A DNA stretch of 8,127 bases from an uncultured Oscillospiraceae bacterium (GCA_958366985.1 CATXDC010000036.1:1-8127), one strand, 5' to 3'. Shown: positions 1 to 7,735, counted from the stretch's first letter. Numbers and translations are program-made. Notes: a model not told the origin generated them from the sequence alone.

Positions 1-131
1 CATTTCTGGCTACAATCTTTCGGTAACGCTTTTTCAAATAAGAAACATCATATAACAGTAGTAAATATGTCTACCTATTATAAAAGTTGCAGAAAAATTA
101 AATAAGCGATTGGAAAACTTAGTGGAAGTAT

Positions 132-165
132 AAAACAGCCATCATTCTTTTAGATGGCTGTTTTT
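132..165. terminator. Bidirectional intrinsic terminator
   Basis: Arms 132-143 and 153-164 are perfectly complementary (AAAACAGCCATC pairs with GATGGCTGTTTT), with a 9-nt loop. The GC-containing core is CAGCCATC/GATGGCTG. A T-run follows the right arm on the plus strand, and the left-arm A-run gives a T-run on the minus strand, so the hairpin can stop transcription both ways. It sits 16 bp beyond the stop of the minus-strand AraC gene and would also close whatever gene ends to the left of the window. Confidence 0.85.
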
Positions 166-180
166 ATAAGAGAAATAAAT

Positions 181-1155
181 TTATTTTATATTATGATTAG
201 TTCGGTATTCCTTTGGCCCCATACCATAGGCATTTTTAAATAGCTTTGCAAAATGGCCTGAATTGTGATAGCCAACCTTTGCGGCAATCGTAGCAATCCC
301 ATAATCAGAGTTTTTCAACAGGAATAGCGCCTGATTCAGTCGCATTTCTTTTAGATACTCATAGGGAGTAGTGCCGTAATACTTCCGAAAAGCAAGCTGA
401 TACCGGGTAGGGCTCATTCCTGCGATTTGCGCAAGTTCTTCCCCGGACGGATAAGCAGACAAATCCTTTTTCATATAGGTAACTGTTTTTTTCAGATCAC
501 GGATGTCCTTATAATCTAACTTGACAGAAATATGATTTTCCTTTTGCTCCATGCCCTTAATGACAAGGGAGAGTAATTCCAGAACTTTGCTTTCCAGATA
601 TAAGTGCAGCGTTTGTCCTACCGCCTGACAATCCCTGATCTGCTGAAAGACAAAGTTAAGCTCCGGCAGATTTGGATTTTTCAAAAGGTATTCCTTTGCC
701 ACTTTTGATTGTTCATAATCTTTTCCATAATGCACCCGGAAATAAGTATCAAAATACTTTCTTGTCAAAATGATTTTTGTAAATCTTACCGGCTTTCCTT
801 TTTCGCAATAGACATAGGTGGTCTTTTGGGTGTTCACATAGCAGTAAATCCCTTTACCGACGGGCTGTGTTTTCCGTCTCCCGATTTTGAAAGAACTGCT
901 GTCTGTTTCAAACTGGCTGATTTCCATATATTCTTCGGAAATAGTTGCGATTTTTTCAAAGGTTTCCTTTGGCGTGTAGTCTGCAATCAGAATCATAAGC
1001 AGGTCATTCTCAAAGCGTATCAACTGAAATGAGCCGCTTCCGTAGTCGGAAAGCATACGATAGTAGAGTGAACCCTCTCCTGATAATTCCTGTACTTTTG
1101 CAAAGTTCATATTTTCTGGAAGCTGTAACAAGTAGTCTGCAATTGAAAGAGCCAT
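181..1155 (-). CDS. AraC-family regulator, PchR/YbtA-like, of the adjacent metal transport operon
   Basis: A 324-residue DNA-binding transcription factor. The C-terminal third (about 222-318) is an AraC/XylS double helix-turn-helix: the first HTH lies around 238-260 (key stretch IAGMSPTRYQLAFRKYYG) and the second around 286-310 (IAAKVGYHNSGHFAKLFK). The segment before it, LYLESKVLELLSLVI (about 185-199), is the linker type known from PchR and YbtA, regulators that sense a siderophore. The N-terminal 1-180 would be the ligand-binding domain; no signal peptide or membrane segment is seen, so it is cytoplasmic. The ATG at 1155 is preceded by AAAGGAGG (1172-1165) with 9-nt spacing. It is divergent from the ABC-mntP-feo operon, so the likely role is activating that operon in response to a chelate and repressing itself. 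Family assignment is secure; the effector and target are inferred. Confidence 0.93.
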   Translation of the reverse strand: MALSIADYLLQLPENMNFAKVQELSGEGSLYYRMLSDYGSGSFQLIRFENDLLMILIADYTPKETFEKIATISEEYMEISQFETDSSSFKIGRRKTQPVGKGIYCYVNTQKTTYVYCEKGKPVRFTKIILTRKYFDTYFRVHYGKDYEQSKVAKEYLLKNPNLPELNFVFQQIRDCQAVGQTLHLYLESKVLELLSLVIKGMEQKENHISVKLDYKDIRDLKKTVTYMKKDLSAYPSGEELAQIAGMSPTRYQLAFRKYYGTTPYEYLKEMRLNQALFLLKNSDYGIATIAAKVGYHNSGHFAKLFKNAYGMGPKEYRTNHNIK

Positions 1156-1188
1156 TTTTTCATTCCTCCTTTAGAGCTTCAATAAAAA

Positions 1189-1218
1189 AGTCACAATCCA
1201 ATTTTTATTAGTCACGAT
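1189..1218. promoter_or_regulatory. Candidate AraC operator: 21-bp-period direct repeat
   Basis: AGTCACAAT (1189-1197) and AGTCACGAT (1210-1218) match at 8 of 9 bases and start exactly 21 bp apart, two helical turns, which is the geometry of paired AraC-family half-sites. The right copy touches the predicted minus-strand -10 box and start site of the regulator gene, so occupancy would suit autorepression. No clear third copy was found near the operon promoter. Function is inferred from geometry only. Confidence 0.42.
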
Positions 1219-1247
1219 TTTATAAAAAAATAAATTAAAAAACTCCA
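1219..1247 (-). promoter_or_regulatory. Candidate promoter of the AraC-family gene
   Basis: On the minus strand, TGGAGT (1247-1242) lies 17 bp before TATAAA (1224-1219; extended reading TATAAAAT). The -10 is near consensus, while the -35 matches only half of TTGACA, which suits a regulated promoter. Predicted transcription start is near 1212, giving a leader of roughly 57 nt. Confidence 0.45.
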
Positions 1248-1312
1248 GAAAGCACCGAAAATACAGTACTTTGAGTTGCTTTTAAAAATTAAATCCCCAA
1301 ATAGTATAGCTG

Positions 1313-1340
1313 TTGATTTTTTTATTCTAATCTGTAAAAT
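1313..1340 (+). promoter_or_regulatory. Candidate promoter of the ABC-mntP-feo operon
   Basis: TTGATT (1313-1318) and TAAAAT (1335-1340) are separated by 16 bp. Predicted transcription start is near 1347, which leaves about 53 nt of leader before the first ATG. A weaker alternative pairs TTTAAA (1281-1286) with TATAGC (1305-1310), 18 bp apart. The imperfect boxes fit a promoter needing an activator. Confidence 0.5.
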
Positions 1341-1351
1341 GAATTGTGTCA

Positions 1352-1371
1352 AGGTTAGCAATTTCTAACCT
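1352..1371. promoter_or_regulatory. Inverted repeat AGGTTAG-N6-CTAACCT in the operon leader
   Basis: Two perfect 7-bp arms (1352-1358 and 1365-1371) flank the spacer CAATTT. It lies just after the predicted start site and ends 10 bp before the ribosome binding site. The arms resemble the GGTTAG/CTAACC half-sites of DtxR/IdeR-type metal-responsive repressors, but those have a roughly 1-nt centre, whereas this spacer is 6 nt. It could instead form a weak hairpin in the mRNA leader. The repeat is certain; the function is not. Confidence 0.4.
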
Positions 1372-1399
1372 CAAAAAAGAGAAAGGAGGTTCGTTTCTT

Positions 1400-3151
1400 A
1401 TGGAACAAAAACGAACCGGATTATCCTATGTTTTTACCCTTGCGAGAGGGGAACGTGGAAAGCTGGGTGTGGGAATGTTGTTGGCTGTTCTTTGCTCGGC
1501 CTTATCGCTGATTCCTTATCTGGTGGTGTATCAGATATTGCTTCTGATTATCCAAAATGAAGTGACGTTTGGCGCTATGGCTATGTGGGCCTGCATTGGA
1601 ATTGCGGCAGCCATCGGGCAAGCCATCCTCATGTCTTTTGCGGGTATCTGCTCCCATGTGGCGGCGTTCAATACCATGCACAAAATCAAAGTAAAGGTGC
1701 TGGAACATATATCCAGATTCAACCTGGGCTTTTTTCAGGAACGCTCTCCCGGACAGATCAAGACAACGCTTTTTGACGATGTGGACAGAGTAGAACAATT
1801 TTTAGCGCACAGTACATTGGAACTGGCACAGGCGATTGTCGTTCCGCTTATGATGTTTATTTTCATGCTGCGGCTGCACTGGGTTATGGCTCTTGTTATG
1901 CTGATTCCTATGATTTTGGGAATTGCTGTTCCGATGATGATGGTTAAGAATTACCCGGATATGTCGGCGGAACTTGCAGAAGATACGGAAAAACTCAATG
2001 CTTCTGCCAATGAATTTATCACGGCCATGCCAGTCATCAAAATGTACCACTTGACAGCGGAAAAATTCGAGCAGTATCGGAACGCGCTTCACCTTTATAC
2101 GACCTGTTGGAAAAAGATGTGCGTGTCCTCCTGCAATCCTCTGTCGATTGCCCTTGTAGTATTAGATTCCGCCATCCTCTTTACGCTGCCCTTTGGCGGC
2201 TGGCTATACTTAAAAGGCTCTCTGCCAGTAGCTTCTTACCTGTTGTTTATTTTGCTTACCATGTGCTTTTTCACTTCGTTCCTAAATCTGGTTACGATTG
2301 TTATGCAGTCGATGGAGCTTGGCAGTGGTTTGGACAATATCAAAAAGATTATGGATATGGACGAAATGAAAAGCGGAAGCAAGACCCTGAAAAAAGACGG
2401 CTGCTATGGAATTGATTTTGAGGATGTAACTTTCAATTATACCAGCGGAGGAAAAGACGCGCTCACTTCTGTAAACCTGCACTTGGAGCCGGGAACGGTC
2501 AACGCCTTTGTCGGCCCGTCCGGGGCTGGAAAGACAACGGCGGTTCAGCTTCTTGGGCGCTATTGGGACACCACAGGCGGAACCATCAAAGTAGGTGGAG
2601 TACCAATTACTGACCTAAAAACGGAAAATCTGATGGATTTGACGGCTTTCGTCTTTCAGGATGTTTTTCTTCTGGAAGATACATTACTGGAAAATATCCG
2701 TATGGGAACCAATGCCAGCGAAGAAGAAGTACGGCAAGCAGCAAGGGCAGCACAGATTGACGATTTCATTATGGGCCTGCCGAAAGGCTATCAGACGCGG
2801 ATTGGCGACGAGGGTGTAAAACTCTCTGGCGGCCAGCAGCAGCGGATTTCGATTGCAAGAGCAATTTTGAAAGATGCTCCTATCGTCGTTTTCGACGAGG
2901 CAACTTCCTACTCTGACATTGAGAATGAACATAAAATCCAGCTTGCCCTGCAAAATCTTCTGAAAGGAAAAACCACAATTATGATCGCCCACCGGCTCCA
3001 TACTATCCGGGACGCAGATAAAATTGTTGTTTTTCAGGACGGTACTGTGGCCGAGCAGGGAACCCATCAGGAGTTGGTAAAAAAAGGCGGCGTATATGGC
3101 CGGATGTGGGAAATTTATACACAGGCCACTATCGGAAAGGAGGCGGTTTAA
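1400..3151 (+). CDS. ABC half-transporter 1 (fused permease-ATPase), YbtP/IrtA-like
   Basis: A 583-residue type IV (exporter-fold) ABC half-transporter in the cytoplasmic membrane. Hydrophobic spans lie at about 23-50, 57-84, 137-158, 160-182, 248-270 and 277-300, followed by the ATPase domain. Walker A is GPSGAGKT (372-379, K378), the Q-loop Gln is 420, the signature LSGGQQQR is 475-482, Walker B with catalytic Glu is D499-E500, and the switch His is 531. The D-loop reads SYSD rather than SALD, recalling siderophore-type YbtP/YbtQ relatives. I chose the ATG at 1400 because AAAGGAGG (1382-1389) sits 10 nt before it; a longer GTG start at 1346 would place that site inside the gene. The stop TAA directly abuts the next ATG, so the two halves are likely made together as a heterodimer. 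With a PchR-like regulator and feo genes next door, I infer uptake of a metal chelate. Drug or peptide export cannot be excluded. Confidence 0.93.
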   Translation: MEQKRTGLSYVFTLARGERGKLGVGMLLAVLCSALSLIPYLVVYQILLLIIQNEVTFGAMAMWACIGIAAAIGQAILMSFAGICSHVAAFNTMHKIKVKVLEHISRFNLGFFQERSPGQIKTTLFDDVDRVEQFLAHSTLELAQAIVVPLMMFIFMLRLHWVMALVMLIPMILGIAVPMMMVKNYPDMSAELAEDTEKLNASANEFITAMPVIKMYHLTAEKFEQYRNALHLYTTCWKKMCVSSCNPLSIALVVLDSAILFTLPFGGWLYLKGSLPVASYLLFILLTMCFFTSFLNLVTIVMQSMELGSGLDNIKKIMDMDEMKSGSKTLKKDGCYGIDFEDVTFNYTSGGKDALTSVNLHLEPGTVNAFVGPSGAGKTTAVQLLGRYWDTTGGTIKVGGVPITDLKTENLMDLTAFVFQDVFLLEDTLLENIRMGTNASEEEVRQAARAAQIDDFIMGLPKGYQTRIGDEGVKLSGGQQQRISIARAILKDAPIVVFDEATSYSDIENEHKIQLALQNLLKGKTTIMIAHRLHTIRDADKIVVFQDGTVAEQGTHQELVKKGGVYGRMWEIYTQATIGKEAV

Positions 3152-4885
3152 ATGTTGCGTACCATTAGGAAGTTGCTTGGAGAAAAAAGCAACCAGATTA
3201 AGTTTCCGATTGCCTTAATGGGCGCGGACGCTGTTCTTAGTATCGTTTTATATGTTGTTCTCTATATGACAGTCATTCAGCTTTTAAGCAACACGCTTAC
3301 GGCAGGTAAAATTGTTACCTACACGGCGATTTGCTTTATCAGTGTGATTGCCCGGTTGGTAATCTATCGGAGCGCCTATTATCTGTGCTTCGCAAGAGGC
3401 GCAGAAATGTGCGGGGAAATGCGGCTTGACCTTGCCAATCATTATCGCTCATTAAGTCTTGGCTATTTCAACCAGAACAGCAGCGGCTATCTTCTTGGAA
3501 CACTGACAAAGGATTTAACCAATTTTGAACTTGTGATTACACATACACTCCCGTCCATTGTAAAGACCGTAGTAATGGCGGCTCTGGTGCTGATCGGAAC
3601 ATTCTTTATTAACTGGAAACTGGCACTTGCCGAATGTGTTGTGCTTCTAATTGCCATGCCGGTTCTCTCTTGGGGCAACCGTCTTGTGGAAAAATACGGG
3701 ACACAGAAAAGGAATCTCACCGCAAAAATGATTTCGATTGTCTTAGAGTATGTCAAAGGAATGAAAGTTTTTAAATCCCATAACATGACAAGCTCCCACT
3801 TTTCCAGAATGACAGATACGCTGGACGCAATTCGCAAGACAAATGTAAAAGCAGAGGTAAAAATGGCGGCTCCCACCAGTATGTATTCGATTGTAGCCAA
3901 TTTCCTGCTTCCTCTTGTTCTGTTGGTTGGAAGCTATCTGTTTCTTGGAGGTACGATTGCCCCCGATCAGCTTGTGGCTTTTATGCTGATGAGCCTTGCG
4001 CTGTCTGCTCTGCTGATTGCTTTTGAACACTCTTATAATCTGTTGAAAGACCTGAACTTGGCGGCACACAATCTGGAACAGGCGTATGACACGAAGCCGC
4101 TTTCTTACAAGGAAGAAGATGTAAAGCTGTCGCATTTTGATATTGCCTTTGAACACGTCGATTTTTCCTATAATAAGCAGGCTGATGTTTTGACGGATAT
4201 TAGCTTTTTTGCAAAGGAAAATAGCGTTACCGCCCTGATCGGACCGTCTGGCTCCGGGAAATCCACAGTTGCAAATCTGATTGCCCGGTTTTGGGATGTG
4301 TCAAAAGGAACTATCCGCATTGGCGGCAAGGATATAAAAGATTTAAACCCGGACGGGCTTCTGCACTATATCAGCGAGGTGTTTCAGGAAAATACGCTTC
4401 TGTCGGACACGATTTATAATAATATCAAGGCTGGCCGGGAGAACGCAACAGAGGAAGAAATCATAGAGGCAGCAAAGGCGGCACGTTGCCATGAATTTAT
4501 CGAAAAGTTGCCGGAGGGGTATCAGACCCGGCTTTCCGAGGGTGGCAATACGCTTTCTGGCGGCGAAAAACAAAGAATTGCTATCGCAAGGGCCATTCTG
4601 AAAAATGCGCCTATTCTGCTTTTGGATGAATCGACGGCTTCCCTTGACGCGGATAACGAGGCAAAAATCAATCAGGCGTTAGACCGCTTGATGAAAGGAA
4701 AAACGGTATTTGTAATCGCCCACCGGCTGAATACCATTCAAAATGCAGACCAGATTATTTTGTTAAATCAGGGACGCATTGAAGAAATGGGAACCCATAC
4801 GGAACTGCTTGCGAAAAAAGGCCATTACTATGAAATGGTTCAGGAGCAGGAAAAAGCAAAGAAATGGATTGTAAAGGGGGCATAA
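3152..4885 (+). CDS. ABC half-transporter 2 (fused permease-ATPase), YbtQ/IrtB-like
   Basis: A 577-residue partner of the preceding gene, with the same exporter-fold layout. Membrane spans lie at about 20-45, 55-78, 133-154, 156-175, 246-266 and 273-292. The ATPase domain carries GPSGSGKS (364-371, K370), Q-loop Gln 412, LSGGEKQR (468-475), Walker B D492 with catalytic E493, a canonical D-loop SLD, and switch His 524. Every catalytic residue is present, so both ATP sites of the heterodimer should be competent, with asymmetry only in the D-loop. AAAGGAGG (3136-3143) lies inside the end of the upstream gene, 8 nt before the ATG, and no base separates the upstream stop from this start, indicating translational coupling. 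The likely role is the second half of an importer for a ferric siderophore or other metal chelate; the direction of transport is inferred from the neighbours, not visible in the protein. Confidence 0.93.
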   Translation: MLRTIRKLLGEKSNQIKFPIALMGADAVLSIVLYVVLYMTVIQLLSNTLTAGKIVTYTAICFISVIARLVIYRSAYYLCFARGAEMCGEMRLDLANHYRSLSLGYFNQNSSGYLLGTLTKDLTNFELVITHTLPSIVKTVVMAALVLIGTFFINWKLALAECVVLLIAMPVLSWGNRLVEKYGTQKRNLTAKMISIVLEYVKGMKVFKSHNMTSSHFSRMTDTLDAIRKTNVKAEVKMAAPTSMYSIVANFLLPLVLLVGSYLFLGGTIAPDQLVAFMLMSLALSALLIAFEHSYNLLKDLNLAAHNLEQAYDTKPLSYKEEDVKLSHFDIAFEHVDFSYNKQADVLTDISFFAKENSVTALIGPSGSGKSTVANLIARFWDVSKGTIRIGGKDIKDLNPDGLLHYISEVFQENTLLSDTIYNNIKAGRENATEEEIIEAAKAARCHEFIEKLPEGYQTRLSEGGNTLSGGEKQRIAIARAILKNAPILLLDESTASLDADNEAKINQALDRLMKGKTVFVIAHRLNTIQNADQIILLNQGRIEEMGTHTELLAKKGHYYEMVQEQEKAKKWIVKGA

Positions 4886-4913
4886 AGAAAGGCCGGTAAA
4901 GGAGGGGATACCG

Positions 4914-5456
4914 ATGGGACTGCTTGACCTATTACTGGTTGCTGTTGGGTTATCAATGGACGCTTTCGCTGTTTCGGTCTGTAAAGGCTTGAATACCAAA
5001 AAGCACCCGGCAAAAGCAGGGCTTATCGCAGGAGTATATTTTGGCGGATTCCAGGCGCTTATGCCTACACTCGGATATATCTGCGGCGGAACAATTCGCC
5101 AGTATATTGAAGCGGTTTCTAAATATGTCGCACTGTTTCTTCTGTGCATAATCGGTATCAATATGATTCGTGAAAATCTAAAAGGTGAATGTAAAGGAAC
5201 AAGCAGAGAATTAGGCTTTACCGTTATGATTCCGGCTGCGATTGCTACAAGCATTGACGCTTTCGCAGTCGGCATAACGCTGGCGGCCTTAAATGTAAAA
5301 ATTCTTCCCTCGGCCGCACTGATAGGAACCACGACATTCTTAATTGCGTTTGTCGGCGTATGGATTGGACATTTTTTCGGAGATCGGTTAGGGAACCGGG
5401 CCGGAATATTAGGCGGTGTGATTTTAATTGGAATACGAATTTTTATTATGGGCTGA
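4914..5456 (+). CDS. mntP: MntP-family manganese efflux pump
   Basis: A 180-residue, six-span membrane protein of the MntP (YebN, DUF204) family, which exports Mn2+ from the cytoplasm. The family's internal duplication is visible: GLSMDAFAVSV near the N-terminus (D16) and TSIDAFAVGI in the second half (D115), with membrane-embedded Asp residues expected to bind the metal. Length is normal for the family. The ATG is preceded by AGGAGG (4900-4905) at 8-nt spacing. Only 28 bp separate it from the ABC gene, so the yybP-ykoY manganese riboswitch that often controls mntP cannot fit, and expression probably follows the operon. Placement between a chelate ABC pair and feoAB suggests it removes Mn2+ that enters with, or competes with, imported iron. 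Assignment is secure; the physiological link is inferred. Confidence 0.93.
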   Translation: MGLLDLLLVAVGLSMDAFAVSVCKGLNTKKHPAKAGLIAGVYFGGFQALMPTLGYICGGTIRQYIEAVSKYVALFLLCIIGINMIRENLKGECKGTSRELGFTVMIPAAIATSIDAFAVGITLAALNVKILPSAALIGTTTFLIAFVGVWIGHFFGDRLGNRAGILGGVILIGIRIFIMG

Positions 5457-5467
5457 CAAAAAAGATT

Positions 5468-5472
5468 GGAGG
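5468..5472 (+). promoter_or_regulatory. Ribosome binding site fixing the feoA start
   Basis: GGAGG at 5468-5472 stands 11 nt before the ATG at 5484. An in-frame TTG at 5466 would start upstream of this site, and the extra six residues it adds are not part of the FeoA fold, so 5484 is preferred. Confidence 0.7.
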
Positions 5473-5483
5473 AATTGGAACGA

Positions 5484-5711
5484 ATGAAAAAATTAAATGA
5501 GCTGGGTGATGGCTCCTGCGGAACGATTGTCGCAATCACCGGGGATAGCCATTTTCAAAGCCGGATAACTTCTATCGGGCTTACCATAGGAAGCAGGATT
5601 GAAGTTATACAGAATCCTAAAAAGCAGCCGGTTCTTCTGTATAACAGAGATACAATGGTTGCGCTGAATAAGAATGAAGCAGAAAAAATCATGGTGGAGG
5701 TGAGGCAATAA
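5484..5711 (+). CDS. feoA: FeoA, small SH3-like partner of FeoB
   Basis: A 75-residue cytoplasmic protein, the usual FeoA size, predicted to fold as a small SH3-like beta barrel that associates with FeoB and modulates metal uptake. Family features visible are the N-terminal LNELGDGSCGTIVAI, the central RITSIGLTIGSRIEVIQ (the FeoA L-x-x-[LM]G-[LI]-x-x-G pattern), and the closing strand VALNKNEAEKIMV. Its stop overlaps the feoB start by one base (TAATG, 5709-5713), so translation of the two is coupled. It follows mntP by 27 bp. Confidence in the family is high; whether it serves Fe2+ or Mn2+ transport depends on the FeoB partner. Confidence 0.92.
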   Translation: MKKLNELGDGSCGTIVAITGDSHFQSRITSIGLTIGSRIEVIQNPKKQPVLLYNRDTMVALNKNEAEKIMVEVRQ

Positions 5712-7735
5712 TGGCTGAAAAAACGATTGCCCTGCTGGGCCAGCCTAATTCTGGTAAATCTACTCTTTTTAACGGATTGACCGGTTCCCGTCAACACGTT
5801 GGAAATTGGCCTGGAAAAACTGTGGAGCGTAAAGATGGCTTCTTTTCCTATAATGACGTAACCTATAAGATCGTGGATTTGCCGGGTACATATAGCCTTT
5901 CGGCTAATTCCGATGAAGAAGTGGTAACGAGAAACTATATTTCCAGTGGAGAGGCCAATCTTGTATGTATTCTGGCCGACGCTTCACAGTTAAACCGAAG
6001 TCTATTTATGCTGGCTGATTATGCTGGAATCCATGTTCCTGTCGTATTGCTTTTAAATATGATGGATATAGCCGAGGGACAGGGAAAGAAAATCAATGTA
6101 GCGGGTTTGCAAAAATCCTTGGGGATTCCTGTTGTTCCTATGGTTGCGGCAGACAAAAAGCAATACCAGCCGTTCTTTAACCTGTTGGAAAATCTTGAAA
6201 AAAGAGCCTCTTTTCTAAATGCTACAAAGTTGGAGCAGCTTTGCCGGAAAAATATTGGCGATGAATATTCTGCAATTTTAGAACTGCTCCCAAAGCAGGG
6301 AATCGAAATATACTCTGCCTCATGGCTGGCTGAAAAGCTGTTGGAACAAGATAAGCTCGCACTCTCTTTTGTTCAAGGGAAAACAGAACCGGGGATATTT
6401 GAAAAAATAAAGAGTTTAATCAGTCGTGTAAAAGATGGAAATTTGCGGACGGCAGATTGCAAATTTAAGTGGATTGACACACTGATTCAAGAAAATGTGA
6501 CAAGCAGCAAAAAGAAAACCAGCCGTAGCCGGTTTGATAAAGCAGCCACTAGCAAACGGTGGGGAAAGCCTATTGCCATTGGTATGATTGTGCTGGGGCT
6601 GATCTGCTCCATGCTGATTGGTATGCCCCTTATGGAACTGGTAGGGGCGCTGATCTCCGGCATTTCAACGCCGCTAGCAAATTGGCTCCTTAGTGTTGGA
6701 GTTGCCTCTGTCATTGTATCGCTCTTGTGTAATGCTGTATTAACGGCTGTTACGTTTGCCTTGCAAATGGCTTGCTATGTATTTGGAATCAGCCTTGTTT
6801 TCGGATTTATGGAGGACATCGGGTATATGGCCCGTATCTCCTATGTGTTTGATAATACCATGACGAAACTTGGTTTGCAGGGGAAAGCGATTATGCCCTT
6901 TCTTGTTAGCTTCGGCTGCAATATAGGTGGTGTCACCGGCACAAGAGTTATTGATTCTTGGGGACAGCGTATTTTAACGATTGCCCTTTCTTGGGTAGTT
7001 CCCTGTGCTTCTACCTGGGGTGTAGTTGGTCTTATCAGCGGTACATTCTTTGGAGGAAAAGCCGTTTTTGTAATATTGTCCTTGTTTGCTGTGGCCTTTT
7101 TGCACATTTACATTACCTACAAAATTTTTGGACGTTCTTTAAACAAGGAAAATGACCGTACCGGCCTGATTATGGAATTACCACCATATCATAAGCCGCA
7201 CTGGAAAACCCTGTTCGGCTCTGTATTCAACAAAATGGGAAGCGTTCTCAAACGGGCGCTTAGTATCATCATTTGCATTTCCGTAATATTCTGGCTTCTT
7301 TCTTATACGCCGGACGGAAATGTGACGAACAGCATTATTTATCGCATTGGAACTTTTATTGAGCCGGTAACAATGTTCTTTGGTTTGCCGTGGCAGTTGT
7401 TTATGGCCTTTGTTGCTTCTGCAATGGGAAAAGAATCAGCTCTCGGTGTTATGGCCTCCCTGTTCAATACGGCTGGTATTTGGGGAGCGATTGAGGGAAC
7501 AAGCGCGGTAGATACAGCGGCGCTGAGTACAAACCTGCTGTCTACAATATCTCAGCCGGAAGCTCTGGCTTTCCTGTTTGCGTTTTTCTTCAATATGCCT
7601 TGTCTAATGGCATTGGCAGCGACCGCACAGGAAACTCATTCTATGAAATGGACAGTAAGGATTGCCCTCTACTATATCCTTTCTGCATTGATTTTGGCAA
7701 CAATCGCATACCATGTTGGCTGTGTCATTTTCTAA
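5711..7735 (+). CDS. feoB: FeoB, G-protein-coupled divalent metal transporter (variant pore type)
   Basis: A 674-residue inner-membrane transporter with a cytosolic GTPase domain. The G motifs are G1 GQPNSGKS (10-17), G2 Thr37 in GNWPGKT, G3 DLPG (56-59), G4 NMMD (116-119) and a poorly conserved G5 near 142-151. A helical linker (about 160-285) leads into the membrane region with two Gate-type halves. Pore cysteines are kept: C403 (FGCN), C432 (PCAST) and C631 (MPC), plus KE (574-575) and E641. However, the classical iron-type GCNVPA and SCSAR/SCGAR motifs read GCNIGG and PCAST here, placing it in a divergent clade. The long C-terminal cytosolic tail of E. coli FeoB (773 residues) is absent. 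GGAGG (5696-5700) precedes the ATG by 10 nt inside feoA. Import of Fe2+ is the family default; Mn2+ is a real alternative given mntP in the operon and reports of a manganese-transporting FeoB2 in Porphyromonas gingivalis. Confidence 0.94.
   Translation: MAEKTIALLGQPNSGKSTLFNGLTGSRQHVGNWPGKTVERKDGFFSYNDVTYKIVDLPGTYSLSANSDEEVVTRNYISSGEANLVCILADASQLNRSLFMLADYAGIHVPVVLLLNMMDIAEGQGKKINVAGLQKSLGIPVVPMVAADKKQYQPFFNLLENLEKRASFLNATKLEQLCRKNIGDEYSAILELLPKQGIEIYSASWLAEKLLEQDKLALSFVQGKTEPGIFEKIKSLISRVKDGNLRTADCKFKWIDTLIQENVTSSKKKTSRSRFDKAATSKRWGKPIAIGMIVLGLICSMLIGMPLMELVGALISGISTPLANWLLSVGVASVIVSLLCNAVLTAVTFALQMACYVFGISLVFGFMEDIGYMARISYVFDNTMTKLGLQGKAIMPFLVSFGCNIGGVTGTRVIDSWGQRILTIALSWVVPCASTWGVVGLISGTFFGGKAVFVILSLFAVAFLHIYITYKIFGRSLNKENDRTGLIMELPPYHKPHWKTLFGSVFNKMGSVLKRALSIIICISVIFWLLSYTPDGNVTNSIIYRIGTFIEPVTMFFGLPWQLFMAFVASAMGKESALGVMASLFNTAGIWGAIEGTSAVDTAALSTNLLSTISQPEALAFLFAFFFNMPCLMALAATAQETHSMKWTVRIALYYILSALILATIAYHVGCVIF

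Noticed and set aside
1..131. C-terminal end of a gene entering from the left (plus-strand frame open from 1 to a TAA at 103-105, another to 53-55)
   Set aside because: The pieces are too short to recognise, and the frames are equally uninformative. The following terminator makes a gene to the left plausible, but its end cannot be placed.
1346..1399. GTG-started N-terminal extension of ABC half-transporter 1
   Set aside because: It would encode the strong ribosome binding site as protein, has no site of its own, and begins at the predicted transcription start.
4886..4913. yybP-ykoY manganese riboswitch before mntP
   Set aside because: The gap is only 28 bp and holds little more than the ribosome binding site.
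5466..5483. TTG-started extension of FeoA
   Set aside because: The GGAGG lies downstream of this codon and serves the ATG at 5484; FeoA proteins normally start near the LNELG segment.
4763..5539. 258-codon open frame on the minus strand across mntP
   Set aside because: It lies entirely antisense to clear MntP and ABC coding sequence, has Pro/Ile/Ser-rich composition typical of a shadow frame, and lacks a recognisable domain.
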